Shown here: positions 23,680-27,618 of the stretch, in pieces
How positions within the stretch are numbered: position 1 is the stretch's first letter
Layout: the number at the start of each line of letters is the position of its first letter
Assembly: GCA_023419095.1 (NCBI GenBank)
Contig: JAEZYN010000108.1
Location: forward strand, 1 to 27,618
DNA from: Bacteroidota bacterium
GTDB lineage: Bacteria; Bacteroidota; Bacteroidia; Flavobacteriales; Weeksellaceae
Reading direction: 5' to 3'
DNA length: 27,618 bases
Translations under genes and position numbers: made by a program
Notes under the pieces: model-generated
Databases searched by the model: none
What the model saw: the letters and a program-made list of their open reading frames with translations, nothing else
Told to the model about the DNA's origin: nothing

Positions 23680-24825
23680 ATGCTCTCAACACTTCAAAAA
23701 CAAAGAATTGCTCTATCAGCCTATTTTTTATTGTCCGGAATTTGCTTTTCCTCATGGGCGTCCAGAATTCCCACCCTTAAAACCAACTACAATCTTTCCG
23801 AAGAAGACCTGGGAAATCTGCTGATGATAATGCCTGCCAGTGCCATTATCGGCATCCCGCTTTCGGGGTGGCTTGTGGCGAAATTCGACAGCCGGGTTCC
23901 TATGCAGATTGCGAGTGCTGTATTTTTAATAGCACTTTTCTCATTAAGCTGGGACCTTTCAATTACCGGGCTTGCGGCTTCGCTCGTCTTTTTTTCGGTC
24001 GCGCTGAGGACTATTAATATTGCCATCAACACCCAATCACTTGCAATTCAGCAAAAATTCGAGAAAAAGATTGTAGGTTCATTTCATGGGATCTGGAGCA
24101 TTGGCGGCATTTTAGGCGTGCTTTTCTCGACCATAATGCTCAGATATGACCTATCCATTTTCTGGCATTTCTTGTTTGTCGCACTATTTGGCTGCGTTAT
24201 TATCTTTACCATGTTTCCTTTCCTGATTAAAAATGACAAGGCAAAAGTAGGGACGAAATTTAAGCTGGGAAAACCCTCGAAATATATTACGCTTTTAGGT
24301 CTGATGGTGTTTTTTGCAGCCATCTGCGAAGGCGGAATGTACGACTGGAACGGGGTTTATCTGAAAGAAGTGGTAAAGCAGGAGGTTTTCACCTACGGCT
24401 ATTTACTTTTAATGATCTGTATGACGATCTCGAGATTAACGATTGATAAACTGATGGAGCGTTTCGGGATGCAGAAACTCTATATCACAGGATCGCTGAT
24501 GGTGATGCTGGGTGTTCTGATTGCTACCGTTTTCCCGTATCTTTATCCGGTTCTCATTGGTTTTTGTATGATCGGCTTCGGAATTTCGGGACTTTATCCG
24601 ATGACCTTTATTCTTGCCGGAAAATCGAAGAAATATTCGGTGGCGATTGTAATGTCGATCATCAGCACCTATTCTACGGTGGGCATGTTTCTGGGGCCGC
24701 CGCTTATCGGCTATCTGGCGCACGCATTTGGTTTACAAAAGGCTTTTATCACGTTCATTATCGCGGGTTTTATGTTCATTCCGCTTTCGAAAATGGTTTT
24801 CAGCCATTTGAAAAAATCCGGTTAA
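23680..24825 (+). CDS. MFS transporter
   Basis: This 381-residue integral inner-membrane protein has about 12 hydrophobic segments. The first loop contains ASRIPTLKTNYNLSEEDLGNLL, and the segment LSGWLVAKFDSRVPMQ matches the loop 2-3 region of the major facilitator superfamily. This N-terminal pattern (SSWASRIPxLK) is shared with a group of small MFS carriers, including the E. coli YbjJ type. The substrate is unknown and nothing nearby reveals it. It is divergent from ruvB; hutI follows 73 bases later, and TATCTTTT near 24849 is only a partial promoter match. Confidence 0.92.
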   Translation: MLSTLQKQRIALSAYFLLSGICFSSWASRIPTLKTNYNLSEEDLGNLLMIMPASAIIGIPLSGWLVAKFDSRVPMQIASAVFLIALFSLSWDLSITGLAASLVFFSVALRTINIAINTQSLAIQQKFEKKIVGSFHGIWSIGGILGVLFSTIMLRYDLSIFWHFLFVALFGCVIIFTMFPFLIKNDKAKVGTKFKLGKPSKYITLLGLMVFFAAICEGGMYDWNGVYLKEVVKQEVFTYGYLLLMICMTISRLTIDKLMERFGMQKLYITGSLMVMLGVLIATVFPYLYPVLIGFCMIGFGISGLYPMTFILAGKSKKYSVAIVMSIISTYSTVGMFLGPPLIGYLAHAFGLQKAFITFIIAGFMFIPLSKMVFSHLKKSG

Positions 24826-24898
24826 ATTAGCCGAAATCAAAACATTTATCTTTTTTAGACATTGTCGTCTTAATTTTAAATTGAATTAAAAACTTATC

Positions 24899-26128
24899 AT
24901 GAGATTAATCGGTCCTTTCAAACAAATTATAACATTAGCTGATCTTCCTCTGAGAGGAAAACTTTCCGACGAACAGCTCCAGATCATTAATGATGGCGGA
25001 CTTTTAGTTAAAGACGGAAAAATAGAAACGGCCGAATCGTTTCAAACATTACAGCAGCAATTTCCCGGCATTGAAACCGACAAGATAGATTGCGAACAGA
25101 TCTGCCTGCCGGCATTTACAGATTGCCATACCCATATCTGCTTTGGCGGAAACCGTGCGAATGACTTTGCGATGCGCAATGCGGGGAAAACCTATCTTGA
25201 AATTGCAGAAAGTGGCGGCGGCATCTGGAGTTCGGTTCAGCATACGCGTGCTGCTTCGGAAGAAGAATTGCTTAAAACCACTTTAGAAAGAATAAATACA
25301 CTGATCGCGCTGGGCATCACAACGATAGAAATAAAGTCAGGCTACGGTCTGGATGTAGAAAATGAGCTTAAAATGCTGCGTGTCATCAGGAAAGCGCAGA
25401 CTTTAACCCAAGCTACCCTGGTCCCGACCTGTCTTTCAGCGCATCTTAAACCCAGAGATTTTGAGGGAAGTTCAGAAGAATATCTGAATTATATCCTTGA
25501 GGAAATTCTGCCTAAAGTAAAAGACGAAAATCTTGCAAACCGGGTTGATATTTTCATTGAGAAATCGGCATTTTTACCTGAAGAGAGCAAAAAGTTCCTG
25601 TTAAAAGCCAAAGAAATGGGGTTTGAATTAACGGTTCATGCAGATCAGTTCACGTCCGGAAGTTCACGCATTGCCGTGGGAGTCGGTGCTAAATCTGCGG
25701 ATCATCTTGAAGCTACGGTTGATGAGGATATTGCATTTCTGGCAAAATCTGAGACGGTCGCAGTTGCGCTTCCCGGCGCAAGTTTAGGACTTGGTGAAAA
25801 ATTTTCACCCGCCAGAAAAATACTAGACAACAATGGGATTTTGGCCATTGCAAGCGACTGGAATCCGGGATCGGCACCGATGGGAAATTTAATTACGCAG
25901 GCTTCGGTGCTCGCCACTTTTGAAAAACTGTCTACCGCAGAAGTTCTGGCGGGAATTACCTTCCGAGCGGCTTTTGCATTGAATTTAGAAGACCGGGGAA
26001 GACTCGAAAAAGGAAAAAAAGCCGATTTCGTGACATTTAAAACCGACAATTTCCAGAACGTGTTGTATCAGCAGGGAAGTCTGAAGCCGAACTGCATTTA
26101 CATTAACGGAGAAAAACAGGAATTATGA
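24899..26128 (+). CDS. hutI: Imidazolonepropionase
   Basis: The protein has 409 residues, the normal length, and belongs to the amidohydrolase superfamily. The metal motif DCHTHICFGGNR (H77, H79) is followed by the HutI-specific YLEIAESGGGIWSSV, TIEIKSGYGLD, HADQF and SDWNPGSAPM near the C-terminus. It opens imidazolone-5-propionate to N-formimidoyl-L-glutamate, the third step of histidine degradation. Other hut genes (hutH, hutU, hutG) are not in the window. Its TGA stop overlaps the ATG of the next gene (ATGA, 26125-26128), so the two are translationally coupled. Confidence 0.97.
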   Translation: MRLIGPFKQIITLADLPLRGKLSDEQLQIINDGGLLVKDGKIETAESFQTLQQQFPGIETDKIDCEQICLPAFTDCHTHICFGGNRANDFAMRNAGKTYLEIAESGGGIWSSVQHTRAASEEELLKTTLERINTLIALGITTIEIKSGYGLDVENELKMLRVIRKAQTLTQATLVPTCLSAHLKPRDFEGSSEEYLNYILEEILPKVKDENLANRVDIFIEKSAFLPEESKKFLLKAKEMGFELTVHADQFTSGSSRIAVGVGAKSADHLEATVDEDIAFLAKSETVAVALPGASLGLGEKFSPARKILDNNGILAIASDWNPGSAPMGNLITQASVLATFEKLSTAEVLAGITFRAAFALNLEDRGRLEKGKKADFVTFKTDNFQNVLYQQGSLKPNCIYINGEKQEL

Positions 26129-27194
26129 ACGGAACGACAACAGAAAATATAGAATATCAGGCGTTTTGGGAATTCTTCCAAAACAGAGAACAGGAATTCT
26201 TCAATATTTAAAAAATTACGAAGAAGTGGAAGAAAGGTTTCTGGATGTTGTTCTGCCAAAGCTCACCATGATAAATGATGACTTCCTGCTGCTTGCCGGA
26301 ATGTATGATGAAGAAACCGCCGAACTGATCATCACCGTAGACGGAAACATCCCGGGCATTGTGTACGCCGAGGAATTTGTGAGTGTTGCGCCCAGGCTTA
26401 AAAACTGGAGGTTCACCGCGCTGAAACCGGAATCTGACATTGACAGTTCCTCGATTTCAATGGGCGATATGCAGTTCACAAAAGACAATATTTTTTTCTA
26501 TCCCAGGGAGGATGAAAGTTATCCTGATGAAATTGATTTGGTCTTTATTCATGAGGATTTAAATGAAAGAAACCGCGATGAAATTGTAAACGGCACTTTC
26601 CTGTTTATTGATAATTATCTTGGCGAGCTGAATTTTCTTACTCAAATAGACAGTTTCAGCATTAGCGGAAAAAAGGAGGCGGAGAAGGAGCTTATACCTG
26701 TTGAAAAGCTGAAAGATTTCCTCCGCTGGCGCGAAAGAAAATTTACGGAGCGATATGCAGGATCTAAAATTACAACAAACGAAGATTCTTATTCGCTGTT
26801 CGAAGCCAATTTAGACAACGGGCTTCCACTGATTGCCACCATCAATACCGATTTACTGAAATGGGACGAGAAAGCTTCGCACCCCTGGATTTCAGTTTTT
26901 AGAATTGAGTATGAGGGCGACGAACACAGCGGTTTTCCCAGCGAGGAAGATTATGAAAGATTAAATACGATTGAAGACGAAATGCTGCAGCTTTTAAAAG
27001 CCGCGGAAGGAAATCTCAATATCGGTCGCGAAACGGCGGCGAATCTCAGGGAAATCTATTTCGTCAGCAGGGATTTCAGAAAGATTTCAAAAGTTTTTAC
27101 AGAAATCTTGCGCCGGCATCCGGAGTTTGCTGTTACTTTTGAAATTTTTAAAGATAAGTACTGGCAGTCATTCGAACGGTATGGAGTTCACTAA
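26125..27194 (+). CDS. DUF695-like protein, reading frame broken by a -1 frameshift near 26206
   Basis: The natural start is ATG 26125, overlapping the hutI stop. That frame reads MNGTTTENIEYQAFWEFFQ and stops at TAA 26209-26211. The other frame, open from a TTG at 26166, continues from 26209 as LKNYEEVEERFLDVVLPKL to a stop at 27194. Joining them requires one extra base around the TTTAAAAAA run (26207-26215) and gives a protein of about 356 residues. The continuity of the sequence (EFFNI then LKNYEE) makes a lost base the best reading, whether real or a sequencing error. DUF695 membership is by recognition: GMYDEETAELIITVDGN and APRLKNWRFTALKP match it, and the function is unknown. If the lesion is real, translation could only restart inside the gene, for example at ATG 26269. 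Confidence 0.8.
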
Positions 27195-27230
27195 AAATAT
27201 TTATCTTTAAAACCATAAATTTTAATCTTA

Positions 27231-27512
27231 ATGAGCAACTTAGATATGTGGGAAGTTTTCATCCAGACAAAACCCGGATTATCCCACAAACACGCGGGAA
27301 CGGTGCAGGCACCGACCGCCGAAATGGCGCTTCAGGCCGCGCGCGACGTGTACACGAGAAGAATGGAAGGCACATCGATTTGGGTGGTTCCGAGCAAATA
27401 TCTGGTGACTTCTGAAGGTGTGGATAAAGAAGCATTCTTCGATCCGGCCGACGATAAACTGTACCGCCACCCTACTTTTTACCAGATCCCGAACGATGTG
27501 AAAAACATGTAG
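27231..27512 (+). CDS. paaB: 1,2-phenylacetyl-CoA epoxidase subunit PaaB
   Basis: The 93-residue product is of normal PaaB length. WEVFIQTKPGLSHKHAG, the ARDVYTRRMEG segment, SIWVVPS, FFDPADDKLYRHPTFY and the IPNDVKNM ending match PaaB closely. PaaB is the small subunit of the phenylacetyl-CoA epoxidase complex (PaaABCE), needed for ring epoxidation in aerobic phenylacetate breakdown. Here its usual partner paaA is not upstream, and paaC does not start in the remaining 106 bases. An imperfect TATCTTTA box stands about 25 bases before the start. An inverted repeat array follows immediately. Confidence 0.96.
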   Translation: MSNLDMWEVFIQTKPGLSHKHAGTVQAPTAEMALQAARDVYTRRMEGTSIWVVPSKYLVTSEGVDKEAFFDPADDKLYRHPTFYQIPNDVKNM

Positions 27513-27518
27513 ATAAGA

Positions 27519-27618
27519 CTGGTAGAACCAGGATCCGCGAGTCAAGAAACAGGTCCTCTCCCACGTTCTTAATTCTTGAATCCTGGCTCTTGACTCTCGG
27601 CTCTTAACTCTTGAATCT
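27519..27618. repeat. Inverted array of degenerate heptanucleotide repeats (TCTTGAC-type), cut by window edge
   Basis: From 27567 to the edge the forward strand reads in strict seven-base phase. Units starting at 27567, 27574, 27588, 27602 and 27609 begin TCTTRA, and those at 27581 and 27595 are divergent TCCTGGC and TCTCGGC. The left part (27527-27547) has the same heptads on the reverse strand. GAGTCAAGA at 27539-27547 is the exact complement of TCTTGACTC at 27588-27596, and CCAGGAT at 27528-27534 is that of ATCCTGG at 27580-27586. CTGGT-AGA-ACCAG (27519-27531) adds a small perfect hairpin. The array starts seven bases after the paaB stop. No protein is encoded. It may act as an intergenic mobile or structural repeat, or as a terminator-like hairpin. 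Confidence 0.7.

Noticed and set aside
26203..26215. Programmed -1 ribosomal frameshifting in the DUF695 gene
   Set aside because: In the starting frame the codons AAT ATT before the stop do not give a standard X XXY YYZ slippery site, and no downstream stem was found by eye; a lost base is simpler.

Overview
The window looks like chromosomal DNA of a Flavobacteriia bacterium, most likely of the Chryseobacterium/Kaistella group (Weeksellaceae). Three things support this: a type IX secretion (gliding-motility-type) C-terminal sorting domain on a large surface protein; promoters of the Bacteroidetes form TAnnTTTG close upstream of many genes, with no clear Shine-Dalgarno sequences; and protein sequences that read as typical of that group. 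This placement is my recognition of families, not a database result. It is mostly core chromosome: dense, with no intergenic gap above about 175 bases. I see no insertion sequence, prophage, CRISPR array, tRNA or rRNA.

Layout. 1-1732 (-): the N-terminal 577 codons of a lipoprotein M3 metallopeptidase, cut by the window edge. 1793-2584 (+): a head-GIN (DUF2807) lipoprotein. A composite hairpin separates it from a reverse operon, lemA - TPM (no signal peptide) - TPM (secreted and membrane anchored), at 4528-2702. 4606-5759 (+): folA and a small membrane/TPR protein. 7998-5789 (-): ddl, coaD and a TRIC-type channel. 8164-10315 (+): lpxK and dinB. 10468-11966 (+): a metallo-beta-lactamase-fold hydrolase and coaE. 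15369-11974 (-): a 1131-residue type IX cargo protein. 16553-15498 (-): a zinc alcohol dehydrogenase. 18677-16654 (-): a radical SAM protein coupled to a DUF4130 (TIGR03915-type) protein. 20324-18852 (-): a cytoplasmic-type alpha-amylase. 21148-20474 (-): a YceI lipoprotein. 23539-21272 (-): ruvB, a TPR lipoprotein and a PaiB-like FMN-binding protein. 23680-27512 (+): an MFS transporter, hutI, a frameshifted DUF695 gene and paaB. 27519-27618: an inverted array of degenerate heptanucleotide repeats that runs off the window.

How the genes relate. Both final CoA synthesis enzymes (coaD, coaE) are present but in separate transcription units. ddl and lpxK, divergent from each other, supply peptidoglycan and lipid A. 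dinB, ruvB and the radical SAM/DUF4130 pair concern DNA. hutI and paaB belong to histidine and phenylacetate breakdown, but neither has its usual pathway partners in view.

The least-understood system is the radical SAM/DUF4130 pair at 16654-18677. Its radical SAM protein ends in a sequence resembling a sliding-clamp-binding motif (QLTLF), has three extra cysteines before the radical SAM motif, and has a helix-hairpin-helix segment. Other points worth checking are the frameshift in the DUF695 gene, the heptad repeat array, the isolated paaB, and the consistent TAnnTTTG boxes, two of which imply almost leaderless transcripts.
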